Position numbers and translations under genes: made by a program. Below, one piece after another: positions 40,642 to 48,776 of a stretch of 64,000 nucleotides of DNA (position 1 is the stretch's first letter; every line of letters begins with the position of its first letter). The notes under the pieces were generated by a model that saw only the letters and a program-made list of their open reading frames with translations, ran no database searches and was not told the DNA's origin. Source of the stretch: Streptomyces monomycini (lineage in GTDB: Bacteria > Actinomycetota > Actinomycetes > Streptomycetales > Streptomycetaceae); NCBI RefSeq assembly GCF_022271435.1, contig NZ_JAFIQY010000010.1, forward strand, positions 146,512 through 210,511, read 5' to 3'.

Positions 40642-41256
40642 TCAGGCCACCGCCCGCTTCCGCCGTGCCGCGAGATCGACCTGCTGTCTGACGGCCGGCG
40701 CGGCGACGCCCGGGAGGAGGTAGCGCCAGAGGGAGACGACGCGTTTGTGCAGGTCAGCGCGGCCGGTGGAGATTTGCGAGAAGAGCTGCGTGCCGGTGTA
40801 GGCGCTGACCAGGACCCAAGCCAGTTCGTCCACGTTCACCTCGGGGAGCAGTTCGCCCTTCTCCCGCGCGGCGCGTAGCTGGCCGCCGAACTGCTCGGCC
40901 CAGATGCGGTACGCGGAGTCGTCCTGGACACCGAACTCCCCCTGTTCGGCCGCGAGCCTGACGCCCGCCCGCAGGGTGGGGTTGGACTGCAACTCCTCCG
41001 CCAGATACAGGGTGATGTCGACCAGCCGCTGGAGGCCGTCCTCTCCGGGCGGCATCCGCAGACCGTCGCTCTGCTCGACCATCACCGCCCTGGCCAGGGC
41101 TTCTTTGGACGGGAAGTGGAAGTACATCCCGCCCTGCGTCACACCGGCGCGCTTCATGATCTTGCTGATGCTGGCGCCGCTGAACCCGAACTCGTCGAAG
41201 ACCTCGGCGGCCGCCCGGAGGATGACCTCACGTGTCCTGACCGCGCGTTCCTGCAT
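40642..41256 (-). CDS. ArpA/ScbR-type gamma-butyrolactone receptor
   Basis: TetR-superfamily repressor of 204 aa. It matches the receptor family throughout: RAVRTREVILRAAAEVFDEFGFSGASISKIMKRAGVTQGGMYFHFPSKEALARAVM, then LQRLVDITLYLAEELQSNPTLRAGVRLA, WAEQFGGQLRAAREKGEL and VLVSAYTGTQLFSQ. Such receptors release DNA on binding a gamma-butyrolactone and control antibiotic clusters and their own synthase gene. It is divergent from the afsA-like gene with an AT-rich dyad between them, the classical ScbR-ScbA layout. An alternative start is GTG 41265. Confidence 0.92.
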   Translation of the reverse strand: MQERAVRTREVILRAAAEVFDEFGFSGASISKIMKRAGVTQGGMYFHFPSKEALARAVMVEQSDGLRMPPGEDGLQRLVDITLYLAEELQSNPTLRAGVRLAAEQGEFGVQDDSAYRIWAEQFGGQLRAAREKGELLPEVNVDELAWVLVSAYTGTQLFSQISTGRADLHKRVVSLWRYLLPGVAAPAVRQQVDLAARRKRAVA

Positions 41257-41282
41257 GGACAGCACCAGCTCCCTCGACGAAC

Positions 41283-41304
41283 AAAAAAGAATAGTATTTA
41301 TTTT
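41283..41304. promoter_or_regulatory. ARE-like AT-rich dyad between receptor and afsA-like genes
   Basis: AAAAAAGAATAGTATTTATT plus TT, centred on AATA-G-TATT, 27-48 bp before the receptor ATG. It resembles the sites at 34956 and 37532 in having AAAGAA next to a short palindromic core in an AT-rich block. Probably the autoregulatory element. Confidence 0.55.
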
Positions 41305-41501
41305 ATGAGCGCCGAGGCCCTCACACGGTGACAGCCGAACCGGACCCGCCGCGGCTCCCGTTGGCCGCCGGGCATCCCGCGGTACGGCGACGACCTGCCC
41401 GAGAGCCCCGGCCGGACCACTACGGACCGCAAAGGGCCGGGCCGGACCAGACAGGACCGAACAGGACCGGGCCTGCAGACACTCCTCAGGGGGACACCCG
41501 C

Positions 41502-42758
41502 ATGAGCACCACCGGCCGGCTTCCGGAGACCTCCGCACCTGCTCCTGCCGCCGGTCCGTGCCCACGCACACTCACCACCACCGTGCCCAAGGAGTATGTA
41601 CACAAGACGGCGCTGTCCGAAGTCCTGCTCACCAGTTGGAAGGAGACGGCTCCGGACGTCCACGTCGTGACCGCGGAATGGCCGCGGGCCCACGCCTTCT
41701 ACTCCTCCAGGAACCGGCTGCACGACCCCCTTCTGCTCGTCGAGACGATCCGGCAGACCATTCCGCTGCTCTCGCACCTCGCTTACCGCGTGCCGTTCGG
41801 GCACCAGCTGATCTGGGACCACTTCACTTATGCGCTCGAACCCGGCGTGCTGCGTACCGAGACTGCCCCCACCGAGATCGAACTACGCATCGTCTGCTCC
41901 GGCATCAGGCGGCGCGGGGACACCCTGAGCGCCCTGACCATGGACGTCGAGGCGACACGTAACGGCGTTCACCTCGGTACCGCGGTCGCCCGTTTCACCA
42001 GCCACGCTCCGGCCGTCTACCGCCGGTTGCGCGGTGCGTACGGCGACGCCGCCGAGGCGATGGCCCGCGCGGTGCCGCTGCCGCCGCCGGTCGCGCCGCG
42101 GCGGGTGGCCCGCGCCCAGTACGAGAGCGTGGTGCTCTCCCCCACGGACACCCGCAACCGCTGGCAGCTCCGCACGGACACCACCCACCCGGTCATCTTC
42201 GACCACCCGGTCGACCACGCCCCCGGAATGCTGCTGCTGGAAGCCACGCACCAGGCCGTCCATGCCGTACTCCACCCGCTGCCGGTGATACCCGTCGGCC
42301 TGAGCACCGTATTCGCACGGTACGCCGAACTGGACGCACCGAGCTGGATAGAAGCCACGGTGATCGACCGGACGGAATCGGGGGCGGAATGGGGAGAATC
42401 GGGGGAGGAATGGGGAGAACCGGGGACGGAATGGGGAGAGGAGCCGGGGGAGGAATCGGGGCCGGCGTCGCGGAACGATTACTCCGGGATCATCCACGTA
42501 CGGGTTACCGCGCGCCAGCACGGCCAGGAGCTGTTCACCGCAAAGGTCAAGGCAAGACCTCTGCTTCCGGAGTCACGCCCGGTACTGAGCCTCGAACCTG
42601 ACGGCCGGTCAAGCACGCGCCCACCGAGGAAGACAGACGCGAAAGCGGGCACGAAGGCAGGAGCGAAAGCGGGCGCGAGTACGGGGTTCCGTTCGCGCCC
42701 GTCCGGAAATCCATACACGAATACACCGCAAGACCTCACCTACCGACCTACCGCCTGA
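41502..42758 (+). CDS. AfsA-family gamma-butyrolactone biosynthesis protein
   Basis: Protein of 418 aa with two A-factor biosynthesis hot-dog repeats. Repeat 1: TTTVPKEYVHKTALSEVLLTSW, WPRAHAFYSS, LLLVETIRQTIPLLSHLAYRVPFGHQ. Repeat 2: VHP-type segment DTTHPVIFDHPVDHAPGMLLLEATHQAVHAVL. AfsA/ScbA proteins condense a beta-ketoacyl chain with dihydroxyacetone phosphate, the first step to the butyrolactone signal. A 21-bp repeat (42388, 42409, 42430) adds EWGESGE-type heptads near residue 290, and the tail is KAGTKAGAKAGA. GGGGGA stands 9 nt before ATG 41502; the longer GTG 41328 reading is not supported. Confidence 0.92.
   Translation: MSTTGRLPETSAPAPAAGPCPRTLTTTVPKEYVHKTALSEVLLTSWKETAPDVHVVTAEWPRAHAFYSSRNRLHDPLLLVETIRQTIPLLSHLAYRVPFGHQLIWDHFTYALEPGVLRTETAPTEIELRIVCSGIRRRGDTLSALTMDVEATRNGVHLGTAVARFTSHAPAVYRRLRGAYGDAAEAMARAVPLPPPVAPRRVARAQYESVVLSPTDTRNRWQLRTDTTHPVIFDHPVDHAPGMLLLEATHQAVHAVLHPLPVIPVGLSTVFARYAELDAPSWIEATVIDRTESGAEWGESGEEWGEPGTEWGEEPGEESGPASRNDYSGIIHVRVTARQHGQELFTAKVKARPLLPESRPVLSLEPDGRSSTRPPRKTDAKAGTKAGAKAGASTGFRSRPSGNPYTNTPQDLTYRPTA
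42388..42450 (+). repeat. 21-bp in-frame minisatellite within the afsA-like gene
   Basis: AATGGGGAGA recurs at 42388, 42409 and 42430, giving three acidic heptads (EWGESGE, EWGEPGT, EWGEEPG). It leaves the reading frame intact. Confidence 0.8.
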
Positions 42759-43276
42759 AACGTCCGCAACCACCAAATGCCGGTCCACACCGCTTACGCG
42801 CGGGAGTGTCACCCGAGAACCCCACCGCCGCGCGCCCGAATCACCCCCCGCGAAGCGCCGCACATCGCGCGCCATTCCGCTACGACTTCGGGAGATCCGC
42901 CGGGAGTTCCACGGTTCACCGTATGTTCACCTTGCGGCCACCTTGTCGCAAACAAGCCGCTCAACACCGTTCCGGCCACTGTTTTTGTTGTCATGTTCAC
43001 GGCATACCAATGCCATGGTCCAGACCAGCACGGCACCGTACGTCTATCGGCCGCAACCGGCTACTACCAGCCACGCATCCCCTGCGAGCTGTGGCCACGA
43101 GGGGAAGGATCAAGCCAAAGTGTCCGTTCGTGTCGGCGTTTGAGCCATCCCTGGATTGCGGGCCTTTGACGATCACTTGGTCTTTCTTTTACGTTCTAGG
43201 GAGCGGCACCCGCGCGACTCGCGTGGCTGATCATCGCCGTTTTCCACCATCCCCTGCCTTCGGAGGCTCGACGGAC
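42759..43276. other. 518-bp leader/promoter region of the GCIS-peptide gene
   Basis: No gene is supported. GTTCACC occurs twice 11 bp apart near 42914-42931 and CAACACCGTTCCGG lies next to a GTTTTTGTTG stretch around 42960-42990. A sigma-70-type promoter is annotated at its right end. Confidence 0.5.
43166..43195 (+). promoter_or_regulatory. Sigma-70-type promoter upstream of the GCIS-peptide gene
   Basis: TTGACG (-35) and TACGTT (-10) separated by 18 bp, about 80 bp before ATG 43277. The stretch is unusually T-rich for the region. Confidence 0.55.
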
Positions 43277-43438
43277 ATGGAACAGCTGATCAAGAAGATG
43301 GCCCAGGACGGCGTCTGGCGCGAGTGGGTCGCCGTGAACTCCCCGCGCGAAGCGGGCAAGGACGGCTGCATCAGCGCGACGAAGTCCGGCTGCATCAGCG
43401 CGACCTCGGCCGCGCCCAAAACGGGATGTATTTCCTGA
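43277..43438 (+). CDS. Putative ribosomal natural-product precursor peptide with three GCIS repeats
   Basis: Peptide of 53 aa. Residues 1-28 form a charged leader-like part (MEQLIKKMAQDGVWREWV, then NSPREAGK). The rest has three near-identical units: DGCISATK, SGCISATSAAPK and TGCIS, with Cys at 31, 39 and 51 and a free C-terminal Ser. Lys or Pro-Lys separates the units, as expected of a multi-core precursor that is cleaved or cross-linked. GGAGG lies 10 nt before the ATG and a promoter is visible. It precedes a PaaK-like ligase, a GRDP-like protein and an exporter. It fits no RiPP class I know. The call rests on repeat structure and context. Confidence 0.65.
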   Translation: MEQLIKKMAQDGVWREWVAVNSPREAGKDGCISATKSGCISATSAAPKTGCIS

Positions 43439-43623
43439 CCGGGCGCTGAGCCTTCCGGGCGGGGAGTCGGCCGGCGGCCCGCACACCTCCGGCCGACTTC
43501 CCGCCACTTCATTCCGCGGAATCCACGCGTTCCGCTCGCTTCCTACGCTTTTCGCACAGGTTCTCGTACGCCACGACACCGATCACTCCCCGTCCGCCAG
43601 ACACGACAGACCTGAGGGTGACC

Positions 43624-44919
43624 ATGGAAGGCCAGCCGAGCCGGCCGGGACAACCGACCGCCGCCATCGTGAACCGGATAAGGGACATACCGATCTACCG
43701 CTCGTCGATAGAGCGGGGGCACTTCCCGATACTGGACAAGCCCGAGATCGCCCGGGGATTTCCGGACAACTGGATGACACCGGCACTGGCCGACGCACTC
43801 GCCGCCGGCGCCGCGGAGTACGTGCTCTCCACCGGCACCAACCATGCGCGGATGCAGATCATCCGGCCTCCGTACTTCCTGCTGAACTCGTACTACCAGC
43901 TGTGGAGCGAGCACCCGGACATCTCCGGCACCTGGCACGAGGGGTGCCGCCGCGTCTCCCTCACCACCGTGCTGGCCACCGAGCACGTGGCGCGCGTCAA
44001 CGCGAAGAAGCACGGCCGTACCGCGCCCGCGGCCGTACCCGACCTGGCGGACCGGCGTCTCGACGAGCGCACCTTCTACGTCAACCTCACGCTCGACCCG
44101 GCCCTCTGGGAGCGCGCGGACGTCGAGCGGATGCTCGACGAGATCCGTACGGCCCGGCAGGCACACCCGCAGGGCCGCTACCACCTCGACTGCAGCAGCT
44201 ACCACTTGGCGCACCTCGTGCGGAAGGCGACCGACTGGGGCCTGTGGGACCGCTTCCCGCGCCCGGCGAGCATCGTGCACGCATACGAGTACACGCCGGT
44301 GAACGTGCGGCGCTACCTGACCGAGCACTTCGACTGCCCGGTCATCGACCTGTTCGGCAGCACCGAACTGGGTTACCTCTACTACAGCGACCGGCACGGC
44401 CGGTACCACCCGTACCTGGACAAGATGAGCGTCGAGCTGGTCCCGGTGGAGCCGGGCAGCCATATCTTCAGCATGATCGTGTCGAGCGTCCGGAACCCGT
44501 ACATGCCGCTGATCCGTTACCGCTCCGGGGACTGCGCGCGCACGCTCGACGGCACACCGGATCCGGAGAAGATCTCCCGGTTCTGCGGCCGCGAGAAGGA
44601 GCTGCTCGCGTCGGCACACGGCCAGGGGCCGGTCGCGCAGGGCGACCTCGACGACTGCGTCAGCGCGGCGTCGTCCGACGTGTTCGTCCACCAGCTGTAC
44701 GTGCCAGGGGACCGGAGTGGCGACGAACCGCGCAGCCCCGCCGAACTGCGGTACACGACCTTCGACGGCGCTCCCGTGGGCGCGGCGGAAGCGGCGGCGC
44801 TGCGCACGGGGGTGGAGCGGCTGACGGGTCTTCCGTGCCGCGTCGAGCACCGCGCGCACATTCCGATCGGGAAGTCGGGGAAGTACGCGTGGCTGGAGCG
44901 GGGGCAGGCCGTCGGCTGA
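43624..44919 (+). CDS. Adenylate-forming enzyme (phenylacetate-CoA ligase/PaaK-like)
   Basis: Protein of 431 aa with the ANL-superfamily motifs in order: YVLSTGTNHARMQI (P-loop-like A3, with NHAR in place of TGxP), VIDLFGSTELGYLYY (A5), MPLIRYRSGDCARTL (A7), FCGREKELLASAHG (A8) and PIGKSGKYAWLERG (A10, catalytic Lys). PaaK-like enzymes activate carboxylates as adenylates and pass them to CoA or an amine. Next to a peptide precursor it might activate the peptide's C-terminus or an acyl donor; this is inference. GAGG stands 6 nt before ATG 43624. Confidence 0.85.
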   Translation: MEGQPSRPGQPTAAIVNRIRDIPIYRSSIERGHFPILDKPEIARGFPDNWMTPALADALAAGAAEYVLSTGTNHARMQIIRPPYFLLNSYYQLWSEHPDISGTWHEGCRRVSLTTVLATEHVARVNAKKHGRTAPAAVPDLADRRLDERTFYVNLTLDPALWERADVERMLDEIRTARQAHPQGRYHLDCSSYHLAHLVRKATDWGLWDRFPRPASIVHAYEYTPVNVRRYLTEHFDCPVIDLFGSTELGYLYYSDRHGRYHPYLDKMSVELVPVEPGSHIFSMIVSSVRNPYMPLIRYRSGDCARTLDGTPDPEKISRFCGREKELLASAHGQGPVAQGDLDDCVSAASSDVFVHQLYVPGDRSGDEPRSPAELRYTTFDGAPVGAAEAAALRTGVERLTGLPCRVEHRAHIPIGKSGKYAWLERGQAVG

Positions 44920-44936
44920 AGGCGGCGCGCTCGAAT

Positions 44937-45085
44937 CCGTACGGAGGGGATTCGGTCTCGTACGGATGGGTTCCGAATCCGTACGGGCGGGCTCCGAAGC
45001 CGTACGGGCGGGCTCTGAATCCGTACGGGTGAGTTCCGGTTCCGTACGGATCATCTCCGATTCCGTACGACTCGGAGCCGCACGG
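44937..45085. repeat. Array of CCGTACGG palindromes at exact 21-bp spacing
   Basis: The 8-bp palindrome (or a one-base variant) starts at 44937, 44958, 44979, 45000, 45021, 45042 and 45063, with CCGCACGG at 45078. The unit is about TCCGAATCCGTACGGGCGGGC. It fills the spacer between the PaaK-like and GRDP-like genes. The repeat phase of two DNA turns puts all palindromes on one face of the helix. Confidence 0.9.
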
Positions 45086-45131
45086 AGCGGCCCCGAAGAC
45101 ATCCGTACCGACCGCACCGACCGGACCGACC

Positions 45132-45172
45132 GCACCGGCCCCACCGGCCCCACCGGCCCCACCGGCCCCACC
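45132..45172. repeat. 9-bp tandem repeat CACCGGCCC
   Basis: Four and a half copies lie immediately right of the CCGTACGG array and 20 bp before the next start codon. Slippage product or leader structure. Confidence 0.75.
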
Positions 45173-45191
45173 CGAAGACACCGGGAGCACC

Positions 45192-45713
45192 ATGACCTCG
45201 CAGACGCAGGAACCGCACGTCACGACCGACGACCTCGTAGCCCTGCTCGGTGAGCGCCTGCACGCCGAAGCGGTGGAGCACTTCGTGGCGCTGAGCGGCG
45301 CCGAGACCGCGTACGTGGAGCGGCAGGTCACCGAGTGCCTGCGCTACCTCTACCTCGTCTCCCGCCACCGCGAGCAGCTCAGCGGTCTCTTCCTGCCCGT
45401 CGAGCAGGACATCGACGAGATCTGGCACTACCTCATCCTCCAGACGCGCGAGTACCGGGAATGGTGCGAGCAGCGGCTGCCGGGACGGTTCTTCATCGAG
45501 CACCGCAGCATCGGCTACGACGCGTACCAGCAGGAACCGGGGCGGGAGCAGGCGATCGAGGAGGCCCTGCGCTGGATACCGCTGTACGTCCGCGAGTTCG
45601 GCCCCTTCGACGAGGGCGCCCTGCCGCACTGGACGATCGTGCGCTTCCTGCACGACCAGCTGAGCATGTCGCTGCGGGACATCGCGGCGCTCCAGCCTGC
45701 CGGCGCGCCCTGA
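45192..45713 (+). CDS. Glycine-rich-domain-containing-protein-like (GRDP-like/DUF1399-type) protein
   Basis: Protein of 173 aa, all-helical by composition. DIDEIWHYLILQTREYREWCEQRLPGRFFIEHRS resembles the core of plant and bacterial GRDP-like proteins (D-x-x-W-H-x-x-I-L-x-T-x-x-Y). These domains have no settled enzymatic role; the conserved D-W-H-Y-C residues could bind metal. GGGAG stands 4 nt before ATG 45192. The MFS exporter starts 50 bp downstream, so the two are likely co-transcribed. In this setting it may be a tailoring or carrier protein for the GCIS peptide, which is unproven. Confidence 0.7.
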   Translation: MTSQTQEPHVTTDDLVALLGERLHAEAVEHFVALSGAETAYVERQVTECLRYLYLVSRHREQLSGLFLPVEQDIDEIWHYLILQTREYREWCEQRLPGRFFIEHRSIGYDAYQQEPGREQAIEEALRWIPLYVREFGPFDEGALPHWTIVRFLHDQLSMSLRDIAALQPAGAP

Positions 45714-45763
45714 GCGCGCTTTCGGGGCAGCCCGAGAACCCCGAGAACGAGGAAACGGACCCA

Positions 45764-47203
45764 ATGAGCGCTCGGCCCGGCACACCGGCATCACAGGCCA
45801 CTTCCCACGCCTCGCCGCACGGCCCGCACGGCCCGCACGGCGATCCAGCAGCAGAAGTTTTGGAGCCCCCGGAGCAGAAGCGCGTGCTGATCGTGCTCGC
45901 GCTGTCGCAGACGCTCAGTGGCGCCGGGCTGGCCGCGGGCATCACGGTGGGGGCGCTGCTGGCGGAGGAGATGCTCGGCTCGACGGGGCTGGCCGGCCTG
46001 CCCGCCGCCCTGTTCACGGGCGGGGCGGCGCTCGGCGCGGTCGGCATCGGCCGGGTCTGCCAGCGCTGGGGCCGCCGGCCGGGCCTCACCGCGGGGTACG
46101 CGACCGCCGGGCTGGGCAGCCTCGGCGTCGTCGCCGCCGCGGGCCTCGGTTCCGTATGGCTGCTGTTCCTGTCCCTCCTCGTCTACGGGGCGGGTACGGC
46201 GACGACCCTGATGGCCCGGTACGCGGGCGCCGACCTGGCCGCGCCGACGCGGCGGGGGCGTGCGGTGAGCCTGGTCCTGTTCGCCACCACGCTCGGTGCG
46301 GTGATCGGGCCGAACCTGGTCGGGGTGACGGGCGAGGTCGCGTACGGCCTGGGCGTGCCGCGCCTGGCGGGACCGTTCCTGCTGGCGGTGGTCGCGTACG
46401 CGGCGGCGGCTGTGGTGCTGGGCCTGTTCCTGCGCCCGGACCCGCTGCATCTGGCGCGGCGCCTCGCGGAGGCGGAGGAAGCGTCGGCGGAGACGGACAC
46501 TGCTCCCGGCGCGGAGGCGGCGGAGGACGCGCCTGCGGAGGCGGCCGCTCCCGCCGCCCCCGCGGCCCGAGCCGACACCCCCAAGCTCGTCACCGGCGCC
46601 GTCGTCATGACCTTCACCCAGCTGGTCATGATCGCCATCATGACGATGACGCCCGTCCACATGCGGGCGCACGGCCACGCGACCGAGACCGCCGGGCTCG
46701 TCATCGCCCTGCACGTGGCGGCGATGTACCTGCCGTCGCCGCTCACCGGGATGCTGGTGGACCGGATCGGCCGGCTGCGCGTCGCGGCGGCCTCCGGCAT
46801 CGTCCTGCTCGCCGCGGGCGTCCTCGCCGCCCTCGCGCCGGCCCACTCCGTACCGGCGCTCGCCACCGCCCTCGTACTCCTGGGCATCGGCTGGAACTTC
46901 GGCCTCGTCAGCGGCACCGCCATCGTCACCGACGCCGTACCGCTGGCCACCCGCGCCTCGACGCAGGGCCTGGTCGACGTGGGCATCGCCGTCGCCGGCG
47001 CCACGGGCGGCATGGCGTCGGGGCTGGTCGTGGCCACGGGCGGCTACTCCACGCTGGCGTTGGGCGGGGGGATCGTGGCGGTGGGCCTCGTGCCGTTGCT
47101 GGTGCTGAGCGGGCGTGGGGGACGTGAGGGGCGTGCGGATACGGGTGCGGCCGCAGGTACGGGTGCGGGCGCGGGTACGTCTGTGACCGGGGAGCGGACA
47201 TGA
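45764..47203 (+). CDS. MFS transporter (12 TMS), putative product exporter
   Basis: Protein of 479 aa. A His/Pro/Gly repeat (HGPHGPHGD) at the N-terminus precedes 12 hydrophobic segments in two halves. Between them lies an acidic Ala/Glu loop (EEASAETDTAPGAEAAEDAPAE). GRVCQRWGRRPGLTAGYATAG is the motif-A loop and TGMLVDRIGRLRVAAASG its counterpart in the second half. DHA1-like exporters of this kind carry small molecules or peptides. It is last in the GCIS-peptide unit, where it is the natural candidate for export and self-protection. The stop overlaps the next ATG. Confidence 0.88.
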   Translation: MSARPGTPASQATSHASPHGPHGPHGDPAAEVLEPPEQKRVLIVLALSQTLSGAGLAAGITVGALLAEEMLGSTGLAGLPAALFTGGAALGAVGIGRVCQRWGRRPGLTAGYATAGLGSLGVVAAAGLGSVWLLFLSLLVYGAGTATTLMARYAGADLAAPTRRGRAVSLVLFATTLGAVIGPNLVGVTGEVAYGLGVPRLAGPFLLAVVAYAAAAVVLGLFLRPDPLHLARRLAEAEEASAETDTAPGAEAAEDAPAEAAAPAAPAARADTPKLVTGAVVMTFTQLVMIAIMTMTPVHMRAHGHATETAGLVIALHVAAMYLPSPLTGMLVDRIGRLRVAAASGIVLLAAGVLAALAPAHSVPALATALVLLGIGWNFGLVSGTAIVTDAVPLATRASTQGLVDVGIAVAGATGGMASGLVVATGGYSTLALGGGIVAVGLVPLLVLSGRGGREGRADTGAAAGTGAGAGTSVTGERT

Positions 47204-48060
47204 AGTACTTCAAGAGCCTCACGGGCCGCAAAGGCTTCCCCCAGCTGCAAACCCGTCCGGACACCGCCGGGCACCCCGCCCACTACACGGCCTCCAACCG
47301 TCCGCACAGCCCGCCGGGCGCGGGGCCGGTCCGTACGGCGGTCCGTACAGCGGCGCGCGCGGCGACGCGTACGGCTACTCGTCCGGCCACCGCCACCGAG
47401 TCCGCCGCCCTCACCCCGCCCGGCAAGCATCCGACAACACCGCCCCGTATGCGCACGGCGGCCCGCGTACGGCCCCCCGTACGACGACGGCCCCAACCCA
47501 CCCAGAAATCCCGCAACACCAGCACCCCCCGAAACAACCGTTCCCCCCACCTCACCACCCACCGTTCCCCCCATCCCCTCAACCCCCTCAGCGTCCTCGG
47601 CATCTTCATCGTGGCGCTGACCCTGCTCTTCTCCGGAACGGCAGCGGCCAAGGGCGGCAAGATCCCGTCGCTCACGGCCGCCGGCGCCGCGCCCCTACAG
47701 GGGCCCGCGCCCACCCCCACCCCGGCGGCTCCCCCGGGCGCGCACGGCACCCCCACCCAGGTGGCCCCCGCCCAAGCCGGCTCCACCACGGGCATCCAGT
47801 ACCGGCGCGACAACGAACGCGATCCCGGGCGTGAGAAGGACAAGGACCGTAACCAGGCGCGCCGTTGCACGCGGACCGCGCCGGGCGCGCCGTCCCCGTA
47901 CCGCCGGCCGCTTCCGTCGCACCCGTGCGCGGCCCGGTCCTACCCGACCGCCGTCCTGTGCTCCGCACACACCGGCACTGTCGCCACACTCGCCACTTCA
48001 AGACCAGGCGTGGCCACCCGCCCCGCCTTGCACTGTCTCCACTGCGTATTCCGCTGCTGA
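47200..48060 (+). CDS. Single-pass membrane protein gene, probably decayed by frameshifts
   Basis: The frame (286 aa) begins with an ATGA overlap at the MFS stop: MKYFKSLTGRKGFPQLQTRPD. A convincing transmembrane helix (NPLSVLGIFIVALTLLFSGTAA) lies at about residue 127. Between these parts composition is abnormal (RTAVRTAARAATRTATR). The other forward frames give the Gly/Tyr/Pro-rich runs usual for such proteins: GPYGGPYSGARGDAYGYSSG near 47330-47390 and AYGPPYDDGPNPP near 47460-47510. This suggests two or more compensating frameshifts. The tail after about 47860 also looks non-coding. Confidence 0.4.
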   Translation: MKYFKSLTGRKGFPQLQTRPDTAGHPAHYTASNRPHSPPGAGPVRTAVRTAARAATRTATRPATATESAALTPPGKHPTTPPRMRTAARVRPPVRRRPQPTQKSRNTSTPRNNRSPHLTTHRSPHPLNPLSVLGIFIVALTLLFSGTAAAKGGKIPSLTAAGAAPLQGPAPTPTPAAPPGAHGTPTQVAPAQAGSTTGIQYRRDNERDPGREKDKDRNQARRCTRTAPGAPSPYRRPLPSHPCAARSYPTAVLCSAHTGTVATLATSRPGVATRPALHCLHCVFRC

Positions 48061-48156
48061 GAAGCACTGCTGGGGCTGCCTGCTCCGCACCAGTCGAACG
48101 GGTTCTGCCATGCCCCTCCATGGCACCACTTACCGACCAGCAGGAGACATTCCCTC

Positions 48157-48759
48157 GTGGAAACCTTCATCGAACATGCCCGCTCCTTCAACGCCCGCAT
48201 CGCGGCCGCGCACGAGGAACGTGAGACCTACCAGCGGCTCGCCGACGGCCAGTCGCCGCTCGCCCTGTTCATCACCTGCTCCGACTCACGGATCATCCCG
48301 TCCCTGATCACCGGAGCGCTGCCGGGCGAACTCTTCGAACTGCGTACGGCGGGCAACGCCGTACCCGCGCACCGGCCGGACATGCCCGCCAGCGCGGAGG
48401 CCGCCACCATCGAGTACGCGATGCGGGTGCTCCGCGTCGCCGACATCGTGGTCTGCGGTCACTCGCACTGCGGGGCGGTCGGCGCCATGGCGCGCCGCGA
48501 GGACCTCGCCGGCGCTCCCGACGTACGCGCCTGGCTGACCCAGGAGCTCTCCACCGAACTGCCCAGGGACGAGGCGCCGACGGTCGCGACCGCGGTCCAG
48601 CGGCACGTCACCGAGCAAGTGGCGCGACTGCGCCAGTACCCGTGCGTACGCGAGCGCATCGACGCGGGCGAGGTGAACCTGCACGGCTGGTACTACGAGG
48701 TCCACACCGGCCTGGTCACGGCGCACCGGCCCGACACCGACACGTTCCTCCCCCTCTGA
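48157..48759 (+). CDS. Beta-class carbonic anhydrase
   Basis: Protein of 200 aa. Zinc ligands are C41, H102 and C105 in ITCSDSRIIPSLI and VVCGHSHCGAVG; D43 and R45 form the catalytic dyad. AGNAVPAHRPD and SAEAATIEYAMRVL are typical of the class. It interconverts CO2 and bicarbonate. It starts with GTG after AGGAG, and 17 bp separate it from a SulP-family transporter, a pairing seen widely in bacteria for bicarbonate supply or pH control. Confidence 0.95.
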   Translation: METFIEHARSFNARIAAAHEERETYQRLADGQSPLALFITCSDSRIIPSLITGALPGELFELRTAGNAVPAHRPDMPASAEAATIEYAMRVLRVADIVVCGHSHCGAVGAMARREDLAGAPDVRAWLTQELSTELPRDEAPTVATAVQRHVTEQVARLRQYPCVRERIDAGEVNLHGWYYEVHTGLVTAHRPDTDTFLPL

Positions 48760-48776
48760 CGGCGAAGGCGCCCTCC

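Noticed and set aside
44966..45253. Frame coding GSESVRA heptad repeats
   Set aside because: A 21-bp DNA repeat gives heptads in every frame; there is no ribosome-binding site and it overlaps the next gene's start.
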